40,266 bases of DNA from Gammaproteobacteria bacterium (lineage in GTDB: Bacteria > Pseudomonadota > Gammaproteobacteria > JAKDMP01): positions 1 to 40,266 of the forward strand of contig JAKDMP010000003.1 in the NCBI GenBank assembly GCA_030452225.1, written 5' to 3'. Position numbers and translations under genes: made by a program. Below are positions 25,232-32,699 of the stretch, piece after piece (position 1 is the stretch's first letter; each line of letters opens with the position of its first letter). The notes under the pieces were generated by a model. The model was given only the letters and a program-made list of their open reading frames with translations. It was not told the DNA's origin and searched no databases.

Positions 25232-26251
25232 TTGAAGGATAAACAGGCGTTTGCAAACGGCGACGCGCATCAGGGCGTGCGCCGCCTGAAGGTTGGTGAA
25301 GAGTTTGCCGGACAGCGGCTGGACAATTTCCTTGCGCGGGAACTCAAGGGGGTACCGCGCGGGCATGTTTACCGTTTGCTCAGGACCGGGCAGGTGCGGG
25401 TCAATGGCGGGCGCCGCCGGCCCAAATACCGGCTTGCCGACGGGGACGAGGTGCGCCTGCCGCCGGTGCGGCTGCCCGAGCGCGAGCCCTCGACCGGCCC
25501 CTTGAAGCGTACCGAAGCGCTGCTCGCCTCCGGCATCCTGTTCGAGGACAAGGTTCTCCTGGCGGTGAACAAACCGCCGGGCATGCCCGTGCACGGCGGC
25601 AGCGGCCTCAACGGCGGCTTGATCGAGGCGCTGCGCACCTTGCGCAAGGAGCCGGAGCTGGAACTGATCCATCGGCTGGATCGGGACACCTCGGGTTGCC
25701 TGCTCATCGCGCGCAGGCGGAGCGCTCTGCGCGCCCTGCATGCCGCCCTGCGCGAGGGCAAGGTCGACAAACGCTACCTCGCCTTGTTGGTGGGCCGCGT
25801 GGACCAGCCCTTCGTGGCCGACGCGCCGCTCGAGCGCTACGTAAAGCGCGGCGGCGAGAGACACGTGACCGTGAGCCGCGAAGGCAAGGCCGCAAAAACG
25901 TTCTTCGAGCCGCTGGCAAGCGGCGAGCGGGCAAGCCTGGTGCTTGCGCGTCCCGCAACCGGCCGCACCCACCAGATCCGCGTGCATGCACTCGAAGCCG
26001 GTCATCCGGTCGCGGGCGATTCCCGCTACGGCGACAAGGCTGCCAACCGGCAGTTGCGTGACCTCGGTCTCCGGCGTTTGGGCCTGCATGCCGCCAGCCT
26101 CTGCTTCGAGCATCCCCAGACCGGCGAAAACCTGTCGATTGAGGCCCCCTTGCCCGACGATCTCGCCGCCGCCATCCACGCTCTGACCGCCGGCGCTGAG
26201 AACCAAACCCTGCGATTCATCCGGTCTCAAGGGCCCGGCATCCCTCCATGA
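25232..26251 (+). CDS. rluC: 23S rRNA pseudouridine synthase RluC
   Basis: RluC isomerises specific uridines in 23S rRNA (955, 2504 and 2580 in E. coli). The 339-residue product has an N-terminal S4 RNA-binding domain (about 20-85, RLDNFLARELKGVPRGHVYR and GQVRVNGG) and the catalytic domain with HRLDRDTSGC, where Asp150 is the nucleophile, then RTHQIRVHALEAGHPVAGD. TTG 25232 is taken as start because no ATG or GTG stands before residue 16; AGGG at 25218-25221 is 10 nt upstream. GTG at codon 16 would also retain the S4 domain. The gene is divergent from rne, as in E. coli. Confidence 0.92.
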   Translation: MKDKQAFANGDAHQGVRRLKVGEEFAGQRLDNFLARELKGVPRGHVYRLLRTGQVRVNGGRRRPKYRLADGDEVRLPPVRLPEREPSTGPLKRTEALLASGILFEDKVLLAVNKPPGMPVHGGSGLNGGLIEALRTLRKEPELELIHRLDRDTSGCLLIARRRSALRALHAALREGKVDKRYLALLVGRVDQPFVADAPLERYVKRGGERHVTVSREGKAAKTFFEPLASGERASLVLARPATGRTHQIRVHALEAGHPVAGDSRYGDKAANRQLRDLGLRRLGLHAASLCFEHPQTGENLSIEAPLPDDLAAAIHALTAGAENQTLRFIRSQGPGIPP

Positions 26252-26263
26252 GGCCGTTGCGCA

Positions 26264-26863
26264 ATGACTGGATTGATTCAGAACATCATTGAGCAGAGCG
26301 GTTATTTCGGCATTTTTGCCCTGATGATTCTCGAAAATGTCTTTCCGCCCATTCCGTCGGAAATCATTGTGCCGTTCGCCGGCTACGTCGCCGCGCGTGG
26401 GGATCTGAGCGCAATCGGCGTCGTCATCTCGGCCACGCTCGGCTCGGTTTGCGGCACATTCATCTGGTATTTGCTGGCGCGCTGGTTCGGCGAAGAGCGC
26501 CTGCGCCGACTGGTCGCCAGGCATGGGCGCTGGATCACGATGAATCAACGCGACATCACCCGCGCCAGCAAGTGGTTCGAGCGCTTCGGCGCCTGGGCGG
26601 TTTTCCTCGGCCGGCTTGTTCCGACCGTTCGTACGCTGATCTCCATCCCGGCCGGCCTCGTTTGCATGTCGCCGCTCAAGTTTTTCCTGTGCACACTTGC
26701 CGGCTCGCTACTGTGGGTGTGCGTGCTGACTTGGCTGGGATTGCAACTGGATGAGCACTATGACCGTGTCGAGGCATGGCTGTCACCGGTGACCACTGCG
26801 GTGATCGCGGTGATTGTCATCACCTATATCTGGAGGGTCATCCGCTACAAGCCCGACGAGTGA
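26264..26863 (+). CDS. DedA family membrane protein
   Basis: A 199-residue polytopic protein of the DedA/SNARE-associated family. It shows the re-entrant family motif LENVFPPIPSEIIVPFAGY (residues 23-41) and the signature RFGAWAVFLGRLVPTVRTLISIPAG with the conserved Arg and Pro residues, followed by helices KFFLCTLAGSLLWVCVLTWLG and TAVIAVIVITYIWRV. Family members are implicated in flipping undecaprenyl phosphate or phospholipids and in pH/drug tolerance. It starts 12 nt after rluC and is likely co-transcribed. Confidence 0.92.
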   Translation: MTGLIQNIIEQSGYFGIFALMILENVFPPIPSEIIVPFAGYVAARGDLSAIGVVISATLGSVCGTFIWYLLARWFGEERLRRLVARHGRWITMNQRDITRASKWFERFGAWAVFLGRLVPTVRTLISIPAGLVCMSPLKFFLCTLAGSLLWVCVLTWLGLQLDEHYDRVEAWLSPVTTAVIAVIVITYIWRVIRYKPDE

Positions 26864-27035
26864 TCGCCGCGGGGAGGCTGCTGAGCTTTAGATCGGTCAG
26901 GGAGCATCAGGAGGTCAAGTTGCAGACTTGCGTAACTCTGCCGGTCGCATGTCGTAAAAGTTTGTCCGCTCCTTGTTAAACGAACTTCTGAGGCAGGACA
27001 TTATTGATCCGGCAACTAAACAGTAGTAACTTTCC

Positions 27036-27110
27036 GTTCGTGCTGAGTGTAGCGCAGCGAAGTCGAAGCAGGCCTTCGACTCCGGTCTGCGACCTACGCT
27101 CAGGCCGAAC
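27036..27110. repeat. Palindromic repeat with GTTCG…CGAAC arms (dedA/DUF2269 convergent gap)
   Basis: The arms GTTCGTGCTGAGTGTAG… and …CTACGCTCAGGCCGAAC are imperfect reverse complements; the centre is GTCGAAG-caggc-CTTCGAC (27062-27080). It belongs by pattern to the dispersed proteobacterial repeats reading TTCGTGCTGAGC…GTCGAAG. The rest of the 305-nt gap 26864-27168 shows no gene. Standing between convergent genes, it could end both transcripts. Confidence 0.6.
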
Positions 27111-27168
27111 TGAGGACAGGAGCGCTCACACACGGCCAGCGTCAAGTTCATACCAATTAATTACCGGC

Positions 27169-27627
27169 TCAATAGGCGGGTTTTGCCACCATAAGGTAAA
27201 CATTGATGAGGGGAAGGATGACGGCGATGGTTCCGAAGACCATCCACAGGATGTTGAGCCGCCAGTACCGTGGGGGAATTTCGCCGCCGCTACGGAAGAT
27301 GCGTGCCATTCGGGCCTGGAGTATCTCCACGGAAATCAGTATCGCCAGCCATATGACGCCGGAGCCGACGAACAGCATGATGCCCAGGTCGAGCCAATCT
27401 GTATGATCATAATCACCGGCCATTGCGGTGCCGGTGATGGCAAGCAGGGCGGCGCCGGTTGCGGTGAAGGCGATATCCGTAACCATGACCAGGCGCTGGC
27501 CGAACGCGACGATTACCGGGTTGCGGGTGCGGTCGGCCAACCCCTTCCATAGGGCCGTGACAATGATATTGCCGAGGAAAACAACGGCGCCCAGCACGTG
27601 CAGGGCCTTGAGCAATTCGTATGACAT
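27169..27627 (-). CDS. DUF2269-like integral membrane protein
   Basis: A 152-residue protein with four hydrophobic helices: LLKALHVLGAVVFLGNIIVTA, VMVTDIAFTATGAALLAI, WLDLGIMLFVGSGVIWLAIL and LNILWMVFGTIAVILPLINV (quoted in part). The opening KALHVLGAVVFLGNI…WK pattern, ADRT and the RYWRLNILW stretch resemble DUF2269 proteins, whose function is unknown. The conserved His9 near the first helix is a possible heme or metal ligand (inference). It is the second gene of an operon 31 nt after the DUF962-like gene. Confidence 0.75.
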   Translation of the reverse strand: MSYELLKALHVLGAVVFLGNIIVTALWKGLADRTRNPVIVAFGQRLVMVTDIAFTATGAALLAITGTAMAGDYDHTDWLDLGIMLFVGSGVIWLAILISVEILQARMARIFRSGGEIPPRYWRLNILWMVFGTIAVILPLINVYLMVAKPAY

Positions 27628-27658
27628 CCAGTTTTTTCTCCGATTGCTCGAGGCGGTA

Positions 27659-28009
27659 TCAGCGTGCGTTCCGCAAGGCGCGGAACCAGCCGCCGGTCAC
27701 CACGAAGCGTGGAAACGTAAGCCACTGCTCAAAGAACAGCCGCGTGAGTGCATTGCCCGGCCCGGTAAAGGGGTCCGTAGGATTGGGTTCGGACTTGTGA
27801 CCACGCCCCTGGAGGGCCAGGGACAGGAGCATGGTGAATGCCCCGGCCGCCGCAATGATCCAGGCTTGCCCAAGCAGAGCGACGACGAGGGCGATGTTGC
27901 CCGCCAGAAACAGGGGCACCAGCAGGACATGAAGGATCAGATTGGCCTTCGACTGGTGATACTCCGAGTAACCGTTCAACTGTGTTTGCAGCACTTCTCT
28001 CAAATTCAT
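27659..28009 (-). CDS. DUF962/Mpo1-like small membrane protein
   Basis: ATG 28009 is chosen because GGAGG lies 7-8 nt upstream; the frame is open further but without a start signal. The 116-residue product has NGYSEYHQSKANLILHVLLVPLFLAG, a second helix (WIIAAAGAFTMLLSLALQ), then GHKSEPNPTDPFTGPGNALT and FFEQWLTFPRFVVTGGWF (quoted in parts). The pattern HxxxxNxxLH, then GHxxE…P…F…EQ…TFPRFV is that of bacterial DUF962/YGL010w proteins, related to the yeast Mpo1 2-hydroxy fatty acid dioxygenase, which uses His residues to bind iron. Whether this short version is an enzyme is unknown. It is first in the TetR-controlled operon. Confidence 0.75.
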   Translation of the reverse strand: MNLREVLQTQLNGYSEYHQSKANLILHVLLVPLFLAGNIALVVALLGQAWIIAAAGAFTMLLSLALQGRGHKSEPNPTDPFTGPGNALTRLFFEQWLTFPRFVVTGGWFRALRNAR

Positions 28010-28053
28010 GACTTCTCCTCCATGTGTATTCGGGACGATTCCTTGACACCGAC

Positions 28054-28070
28054 CCCTTGCAGAGCAAGGG
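28054..28070. promoter_or_regulatory. Hairpin in the leader of the DUF962-DUF2269 operon
   Basis: CCCTTGC-aga-GCAAGGG is a perfect 7-bp stem with a 3-nt loop, about 20 nt into the predicted minus-strand leader and 44 nt before the start codon. It could set mRNA stability. Confidence 0.45.
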
Positions 28071-28085
28071 CGTCCAGAGCCAATG

Positions 28086-28102
28086 TTTACGCTGTTAAGT
28101 TT
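28086..28102. promoter_or_regulatory. TetR operator-like site 1
   Basis: TTTACGCTGTTAAGTTT matches site 2 at 14 of 17 positions in direct orientation, 27 bp apart. It overlaps the -10 of the minus-strand promoter. Half-sites TTTAC and GTTAA are imperfectly palindromic. Confidence 0.5.
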
Positions 28103-28125
28103 AGCATTAATCTTTACATTGTCAA
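28098..28125 (-). promoter_or_regulatory. Sigma-70 promoter for the DUF962-DUF2269 operon
   Basis: On the minus strand a perfect TTGACA (28125-28120), a 16-nt spacer and TAAACT (28103-28098) form a promoter. Both elements lie within the operator-like repeats, so a bound TetR protein would block it. This short stretch is clearly more A/T-rich than its surroundings. Confidence 0.6.
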
Positions 28126-28129
28126 GTTT
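28112..28129. promoter_or_regulatory. TetR operator-like site 2
   Basis: CTTTAC-att-GTCAAG (28112-28126) is a palindrome with 5 of 6 matching pairs, and the longer TTTACATTGTCAAGTTT (28113-28129) repeats site 1. It overlaps the -35 of the minus-strand promoter and a possible plus-strand promoter (TTTACA, 16 nt, CACAAT) for the regulator, suggesting autorepression. Confidence 0.55.
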
Positions 28130-28144
28130 TATGGCACAATGCCC

Positions 28145-28759
28145 ATGATGAGCAAAACCCACAGACCGGCACGCCCGTACCATCACGGCAACCTGCGCGA
28201 GGCGCTCGTGGAGGGCGCGGAGGCGCTGCTGAATGAAAGCGGCACGGAGAAATTCAGCCTGCGCGCGGTGGCGCGGCGAATCGGGGTTTCACCGGCGGCG
28301 CCCTATGCGCATTTTGAAAATCGCCAGGCGTTGCTTGCAGCGGTAGCCACGCGCGGTTTCAAGCGGCTGAGTGCATACCAGAAGCAGGCGGAAAATCGCT
28401 CGCAGGGCAGTGCCGAGTGGATGCACAGTCTGGCCCGGGGGTATGTCCGTTTTGCGGTGGATCATCCGATCCTGTTCCGCCTCATGTTCAGCGCCGAACT
28501 GGATGGTGTCGACGATGAAGCGCTGTGGGCGGCGGCGGATCAAAGCTATGCCTTCATCCGGACTGCCGTCGCCGACCGATTGTCACAAGCGGCTGATCGC
28601 CGCATGAATGCGGGCGCGGGCAGCCGGGGGGCATGGGCGCTGGCGCATGGCCTGGCCATGCTGATCGTGGATGGCAAGGTGGACTGGCCGCCCACCGAAT
28701 CGGTCCGGGACGCGATGATCAATGAAATAGCGGGCGTCTATTCGTCGGGTCTGCTGTAG
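28145..28759 (+). CDS. TetR family transcriptional regulator
   Basis: A 204-residue regulator. The N-terminal helix-turn-helix domain reads HGNLREALVEGAEALLNESG, then FSLRAVARRIGVSPAAPYAH and FENRQALLAAVA, the standard TetR recognition region. The C-terminal part (LARGYVRFAVDHPILFRLMF and onward) is of the TetR_C_33/WHG type. ATG 28145 is chosen; ATGs at 28139 and 28148 are in frame, and no Shine-Dalgarno is seen, so the mRNA may be nearly leaderless. It is divergent from the DUF962-DUF2269 operon, and the two operator-like sites in the gap make it the likely repressor of that operon. The ligand is unknown. Confidence 0.88.
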   Translation: MMSKTHRPARPYHHGNLREALVEGAEALLNESGTEKFSLRAVARRIGVSPAAPYAHFENRQALLAAVATRGFKRLSAYQKQAENRSQGSAEWMHSLARGYVRFAVDHPILFRLMFSAELDGVDDEALWAAADQSYAFIRTAVADRLSQAADRRMNAGAGSRGAWALAHGLAMLIVDGKVDWPPTESVRDAMINEIAGVYSSGLL

Positions 28760-28826
28760 CGAGGTACCCGGCACATCGGCGTTGGCTTGTTTCTACCGGC
28801 AGTTCAGGCGGCTGTGGCCGCGGCTG

Positions 28827-29057
28827 AGGTTGGCCGGCACTGCCGCCGGGCTCGCCATCGTCACTGAAACGATACTTTTGCCCCGGCCGCCGGGCCCGGC
28901 AGTTGGGGCTGGCCGAATGGTGGTCAACCGATTCCAGAAAAGTCATGGCCTGTGCTTCATCCGCTATCGACGCAGCCCGGGCGAGAAAGCGGCTCCTGCG
29001 AATGATGGTCTCGTGACGAGTGGTTTTTTGCCGAGCGTGAATGGGTTTTTCAGGCAT
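28827..29057 (-). pseudogene. Truncated IMPACT/YigZ family gene
   Basis: The minus-strand frame from ATG 29057 encodes about 77 residues matching the start of the IMPACT (UPF0029/YigZ) family: IIRRSRFLARAASIADEAQA, FLESVDHHSASPNCRA, then YRFSDDGEPGGSAGQP. The family continues with a GRPIL…VVVTRxFGGxKLGxGGL core and a second domain to about 200 residues. Here similarity stops after GQP, the frame runs on in Pro/Gln-rich sequence to 28719, and no trace of the remainder is seen before the tetR stop at 28759. It is therefore a 3'-deleted remnant. It lies downstream of maf in the same direction. Other bases in 28760-29096 show no gene. Confidence 0.7.
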
Positions 29058-29096
29058 GCAGGCAGTTTGTCATTACAATTTGTGCAGCCTGGCAGA

Positions 29097-29675
29097 TCAG
29101 GGCAGGGCGTAACCGTGTTCGCGCAGGAGGCGCGCCGTGGCAATGAGCGGCAGGCCGGCGAGGGCGGTCGGGTCTTCGGTTTCGATGCGTTCGCACAGGG
29201 CGCTGCCGAGACTTTCGAGCTTGAGTCCGCCGGCGCAGTCGATCGGGTTTTCCTTTGCTACATAGCGACGAATTTCGTCCCGGTCCAGGGGGCGCAAATG
29301 GACGCGACTCTCGTCGAGATGAGTGACGGGCGTGTCGTTGCCCGATATGAGCAGGGCGATGGCGGTGTAGTAGGTGAGGATGCGCCCCGAGAATTGCTCG
29401 AGATACTGTTCTGCCGTACCGGTGTCTGCGGGTTTGCCGACTGGCTGACCGTTGAATGAGGCAAGCTGGTCGCCGGCCAGGATCAAGGCGTCCGCGCGCT
29501 GCCCGGCGGCGGCGCGGGCCTTGGCACAGGCGAGGCGCAGGCCGGCGTCTCCCGGCGTTTCGTTTGCCCGGAGACTCTCGTCCACCTCGGGGGCGAAGGT
29601 TTCGAACTCCACGCCCAGCCGGCCGAGGAGTTCGCGCCGGTATGGCGAGGTGGAGGCGAGTATCAGTGTGGGCAC
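29097..29675 (-). CDS. yceF: Maf/YceF family nucleotide pyrophosphatase
   Basis: A 192-residue Maf-like house-cleaning pyrophosphatase; the YceF subgroup hydrolyses m7GTP in E. coli. GTG 29675 is used as start because it gives the family N-terminus VPTLILASTSPYRRELL; GTG 29690 is an alternative and the frame opens further upstream. Motifs: SxSPRRxxLL-type substrate loop (STSPYRRELL), EVDES, ETP, KARA, the catalytic Asp in LILAGDQLASFNG, KP and DCAGGLKLESLG. Placement divergent from yceD-rpmF-plsX matches E. coli, which supports YceF over YhdE. Confidence 0.92.
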   Translation of the reverse strand: MPTLILASTSPYRRELLGRLGVEFETFAPEVDESLRANETPGDAGLRLACAKARAAAGQRADALILAGDQLASFNGQPVGKPADTGTAEQYLEQFSGRILTYYTAIALLISGNDTPVTHLDESRVHLRPLDRDEIRRYVAKENPIDCAGGLKLESLGSALCERIETEDPTALAGLPLIATARLLREHGYALP

Positions 29676-29682
29676 GGCCTCT

Positions 29683-29712
29683 TTGACCACCGGTGGGCTT
29701 CCACAATACGAT
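29683..29712 (+). promoter_or_regulatory. Candidate promoter of yceD-rpmF-plsX-fabH
   Basis: TTGACC (29683-29688), an 18-nt spacer and TACGAT (29707-29712) fit sigma-70 with five and four matches. Transcription would begin about 29719, almost at the yceD ATG, giving a very short leader. Confidence 0.45.
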
Positions 29713-29720
29713 AACGAGTT

Positions 29721-30245
29721 ATGGATATGACGCCATGGAGCCGGCTCGACCTGGAAGCACTCGCCGATACCGGAGGGCATCTCGAAGGGCGGTTCGATGC
29801 GGCCGCGCTCGACCCGCGCCTGGCGGGCGCGCTCGACCGCGACGAAGTGACCGGGGAGGTGCGTTATGCGCTGGATTTTCAGCGGCTCGCCAACGGCGAA
29901 GTTGGGGTGCGCGGAGCGATTCGGGCGCGCCTGGGGGCGTGCTGTCAGCGCTGCCTGGAGCCGTTCGAGCTGCAGGTGTCGGCCGGCCCGCGTCTGCAGG
30001 TGTCGTCCACGGATGAGCGCGCGGAACCCGAGGAAGGCTGGGAGCCGGGCGACCCCGATCCGTCGCCGACGCTGGGGGCCCTGATCGAGGATGAACTGTT
30101 GCTTGCGTTGCCGCTCTCACCGCGCCACCCGGAAGCGGATTGCCCGGTGAGCGCCGCGGCCGGCGCCGTCCCCAAGACCGATACGCAACGGCCCTTTACC
30201 GGTCTGGCGCGTGCGCTGGCGGAGCGGGACGGACGCAAAGACTGA
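29721..30245 (+). CDS. yceD: YceD/DUF177 family protein
   Basis: A 174-residue acidic protein of the DUF177 family that precedes rpmF in most bacteria. It shows the family's beta-rich core and the cysteine motif [14 protein letters not shown] (C-x2-C), an acidic middle ([15 protein letters not shown]) and the [16 protein letters not shown] phrase ahead of a third Cys (DCPV). The family has been linked to 23S rRNA/ribosome assembly; plant relatives act on plastid 23S rRNA. ATG 29721 is used, 29727 also possible. Confidence 0.92.
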   Translation: MDMTPWSRLDLEALADTGGHLEGRFDAAALDPRLAGALDRDEVTGEVRYALDFQRLANGEVGVRGAIRARLGACCQRCLEPFELQVSAGPRLQVSSTDERAEPEEGWEPGDPDPSPTLGALIEDELLLALPLSPRHPEADCPVSAAAGAVPKTDTQRPFTGLARALAERDGRKD

Positions 30246-30345
30246 GGATCTGCGCCTGGACGGCGACGATAATTGGCCCCCTTGTCGCTTGCGCAGCCCT
30301 TACGCGTTACAATATGCGGCATTTGACGCACTCCCCCGAATACCC

Positions 30346-30531
30346 ATGGCCGTTCAACAGAATCGCAAAACGAGCTCCAAGCGCGACCAGCGCCGCTCCC
30401 ACGATGCCCTCAAAGGGCCGACGTTGTCCCGTGATCCCACCACCGGCGAGCTGCATCGCCGCCATCATTTGAGCGTGGATGGCTATTATCGCGGCCGCAA
30501 GGTGGTCGACGTCGCTACGCCCGAAGACTGA
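30346..30531 (+). CDS. rpmF: 50S ribosomal protein L32
   Basis: A 61-residue basic protein starting at ATG 30346 with [20 protein letters not shown], then [21 protein letters not shown] and GYYRGRKV, the proteobacterial L32 sequence without zinc cysteines. The frame is open upstream but only this start fits. A TACAAT hexamer at 30308-30313 may give a separate promoter, though no good -35 is seen. It lies between yceD and plsX, the common order linking ribosome and lipid synthesis. Confidence 0.96.
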   Translation: MAVQQNRKTSSKRDQRRSHDALKGPTLSRDPTTGELHRRHHLSVDGYYRGRKVVDVATPED

Positions 30532-30596
30532 GCCTGTCTCGGCCTTTATCCGCAACCCGGCCAAGCATCGAAACCGTCTTAAAGCCAATCTGAATC

Positions 30597-31634
30597 ATGC
30601 CGGCTCATGACAGGTCGATAAGCATTGCCATTGACGCCATGAGTGGCGATCATGGCCCTTCGGTGATTGTTCCGGCCGCTCTCGATGCGTTGAACGAGTA
30701 CCCACGGCTTTCCATCCAGCTTGTCGGCGACGAGCGCGCGCTCCGGGCCGTGCTGGATGACGCAGGCTCGGCGTTGCGCGAGCGCATCGAAATCAAGGCG
30801 GCGAGCGAAGTGGTGGCGATGGACGAATCGCCCCGCCACGCCCTGCGCTCGAAGCGCGATTCCTCCATGCGCGTCGCGATCAGGCAGGTCAAGACCGGTG
30901 CGGCGCAAGCCTGCGTGTCCGCCGGAAACACCGGTGCGCTGATGGCCACGGCACATTTCGTGCTCAAAATGTTGCCGGGCATCGACCGCCCGGCGATCTG
31001 TTCTGCGATCCCCACTGTCACCGGGCATGTCTACATGCTCGATCTGGGGGCCAACGCCGATTGCACTCCCGAGCATCTGCTGGAATTCGCGGTGATGGGT
31101 TCGGCGCTCGTCTCCGCCGTGGACGGAACTGCGGAGCCTCGCATTGGTCTTCTCAACATAGGCGAGGAGGAAATCAAGGGCAATGGTCGCGTGAAGCATG
31201 CCGCGCAGATGTTGTCGGCCTCCGGGCTCAACTATACCGGCTACATAGAAGGCAACGACATTACCTCGGGCAAGGTCGATGTGATTGTCAGCGACGGCTT
31301 CGCCGGCAACGTTGCGATCAAGTCCATCGAAGGCACGGCAAGTTTCATTGCCCTCATGCTGCGCGAGGAATTCCGTCGCCACCCTATCGCCAAATTGGCG
31401 GGGCTGATGGCCTGGCCCGTCTTGCGTCGCCTGAGTCGCCGACTCAATCCGGGCAGCTACAATGGCGCGAGTTTCCTCGGGCTGCGCGGTATTGTGGTAA
31501 AAAGTCATGGTAGTGCGGATCGCCTGGGCTTCAAGACGGCCATTCGTGCGGCGATACTCGAAGTGGACCAGAATGTCCCAGAGCGGATTAGCCACATGCT
31601 GGCCGAGACGCATACCCCGGAGCTTGAGGCATGA
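30597..31634 (+). CDS. plsX: Phosphate acyltransferase PlsX
   Basis: PlsX turns acyl-ACP and phosphate into acyl-phosphate for phospholipid synthesis. The 345 residues include ISIAIDAMSGDHGPSVIVPA, the RSKRDSSMRVAIRQVKTGAA region, CVSAGNTGALMA, MLDLGANADCTPEHL, GLLNIGEEEIKGN, VDVIVSDGFAGNVAIK and YNGASFLGLRGIVVKSHGSA, all typical. It is peripheral to the inner membrane in the family. It overlaps fabH by ATGA. Confidence 0.97.
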   Translation: MPAHDRSISIAIDAMSGDHGPSVIVPAALDALNEYPRLSIQLVGDERALRAVLDDAGSALRERIEIKAASEVVAMDESPRHALRSKRDSSMRVAIRQVKTGAAQACVSAGNTGALMATAHFVLKMLPGIDRPAICSAIPTVTGHVYMLDLGANADCTPEHLLEFAVMGSALVSAVDGTAEPRIGLLNIGEEEIKGNGRVKHAAQMLSASGLNYTGYIEGNDITSGKVDVIVSDGFAGNVAIKSIEGTASFIALMLREEFRRHPIAKLAGLMAWPVLRRLSRRLNPGSYNGASFLGLRGIVVKSHGSADRLGFKTAIRAAILEVDQNVPERISHMLAETHTPELEA

Positions 31635-32599
31635 GCTACGCGCGAATCATCGGCACCGGCAGCGCCCTGCCGGACCGCGTTTTGACCAATGCCGATCTCG
31701 AACGCATGGTCGACACCAATGACGAGTGGATTCGCACGCGTACCGGCATCGAAAGACGCCATATCGTCTCCGAGAACGAGACCACCGCCGATCTGGCCGA
31801 GACCGCCGCACGCCGGGCGCTCGATGCGGCAGGCGTAAGGCCCGAAGAGCTGGACTTGATCATCGTCGGCACGACGACGCCCGACTACATTTTCCCGAAC
31901 CTCGGCACGCTGGTACAGGATCGCATTGGTGCGAACGGCTGCGCGGCGGTGAGCTGCGAGGCCGCCTGCGCGGGTTTCCTCTACGCGCTCGGGATCGCCG
32001 AGAAATTCATCCGCGTGGGCGAGTCCGAGCGCGTGCTGGTCATCGGTGCGGAGACGCTTTCGCGCTTTACCGACTATACCGATCGCTCGACCTGCGTGCT
32101 TTTCGGCGATGGGGCCGGCGCCGTCGTCCTGGCGCCCGACGAGAAGCACGGTATCCTGCGCACGCAGCTCTACGCCGATGGCAAGTACCGCGATTTGCTG
32201 TATTTCCCCTCGGGTGTATCCAGGGGTTTCAACGATCTGAAATCCGGCAAGGACTTCGTCAAGATGCAGGGCAACGAAGTGTTCCGCGTGGCCGTGCGCG
32301 AATTCATCAGGGCGGCAAAAAATATTTTCGCCGCCACCGGCATGAGCCCCGACGAACTGGACTGGTTCGTGCCGCACCAGGCCAATCTTCGCATCATCGA
32401 AGCCGTCGCCAAGCGGGTCGGCATACCGATGGACAAGGTCGTCGTCACCATCCAGGAGCACGGCAACACCTCCGCCGCCTCCGTGCCGCTGGCCCTCGAC
32501 GTGGCCGTGCGCGACGGGCGCATCAAGCCCGGCCAGACGCTCCTGTTCGAAGCCTTCGGCGGCGGGTTTACCTGGGGGTCGGCCCTCCTGCGCTACTGA
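31631..32599 (+). CDS. fabH: 3-oxoacyl-ACP synthase III (KAS III)
   Basis: FabH condenses acetyl-CoA with malonyl-ACP to start fatty-acid synthesis. Its 322 residues carry the triad Cys113 (EAACAGFLYAL), His249 (VPHQANLRI) and Asn279 (EHGNTSAASVP), plus GTGSALPDRVLTN at the start and FGGGFTWGSALLRY at the end. It is coupled to plsX by ATGA. The fabD-fabG-acpP genes that often follow are not here; a repeat region and an unrelated transporter come next. Confidence 0.97.
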   Translation: MSYARIIGTGSALPDRVLTNADLERMVDTNDEWIRTRTGIERRHIVSENETTADLAETAARRALDAAGVRPEELDLIIVGTTTPDYIFPNLGTLVQDRIGANGCAAVSCEAACAGFLYALGIAEKFIRVGESERVLVIGAETLSRFTDYTDRSTCVLFGDGAGAVVLAPDEKHGILRTQLYADGKYRDLLYFPSGVSRGFNDLKSGKDFVKMQGNEVFRVAVREFIRAAKNIFAATGMSPDELDWFVPHQANLRIIEAVAKRVGIPMDKVVVTIQEHGNTSAASVPLALDVAVRDGRIKPGQTLLFEAFGGGFTWGSALLRY

Positions 32600-32617
32600 T
32601 AAAACTCCAATTTATGC

Positions 32618-32655
32618 GTCATTCATGACGTTGCGAAGCGACGATCCGGAATGAC
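32618..32655. repeat. Short GTCATTC…GAATGAC inverted repeat
   Basis: GTCATTC (32618-32624) and GAATGAC (32649-32655) enclose 24 bp. The arms resemble the ends of the element at 22120-22285, so this may be a degenerate or minimal copy. It begins 18 nt after fabH. Confidence 0.4.
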
Positions 32656-32699
32656 AGGGCGTCAATTGATCGGCGCTGTCTAATTCACAGCTACGCGCT

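Noticed and set aside
27004-27552. 182-codon plus-strand frame over the palindrome and the DUF2269-like gene
   Set aside because: It is antisense to a clear four-helix membrane protein and its N-terminus lies in a repeat.
28086-28129. Two similar 17-bp repeats considered as a minimal CRISPR array
   Set aside because: There are only two copies with a 10-bp gap, they lie in a promoter region, and no cas gene is near; operator sites explain them better.
28782-29459. 225-codon plus-strand frame opposite maf and the IMPACT remnant
   Set aside because: No domain pattern; the minus strand carries the recognisable families.
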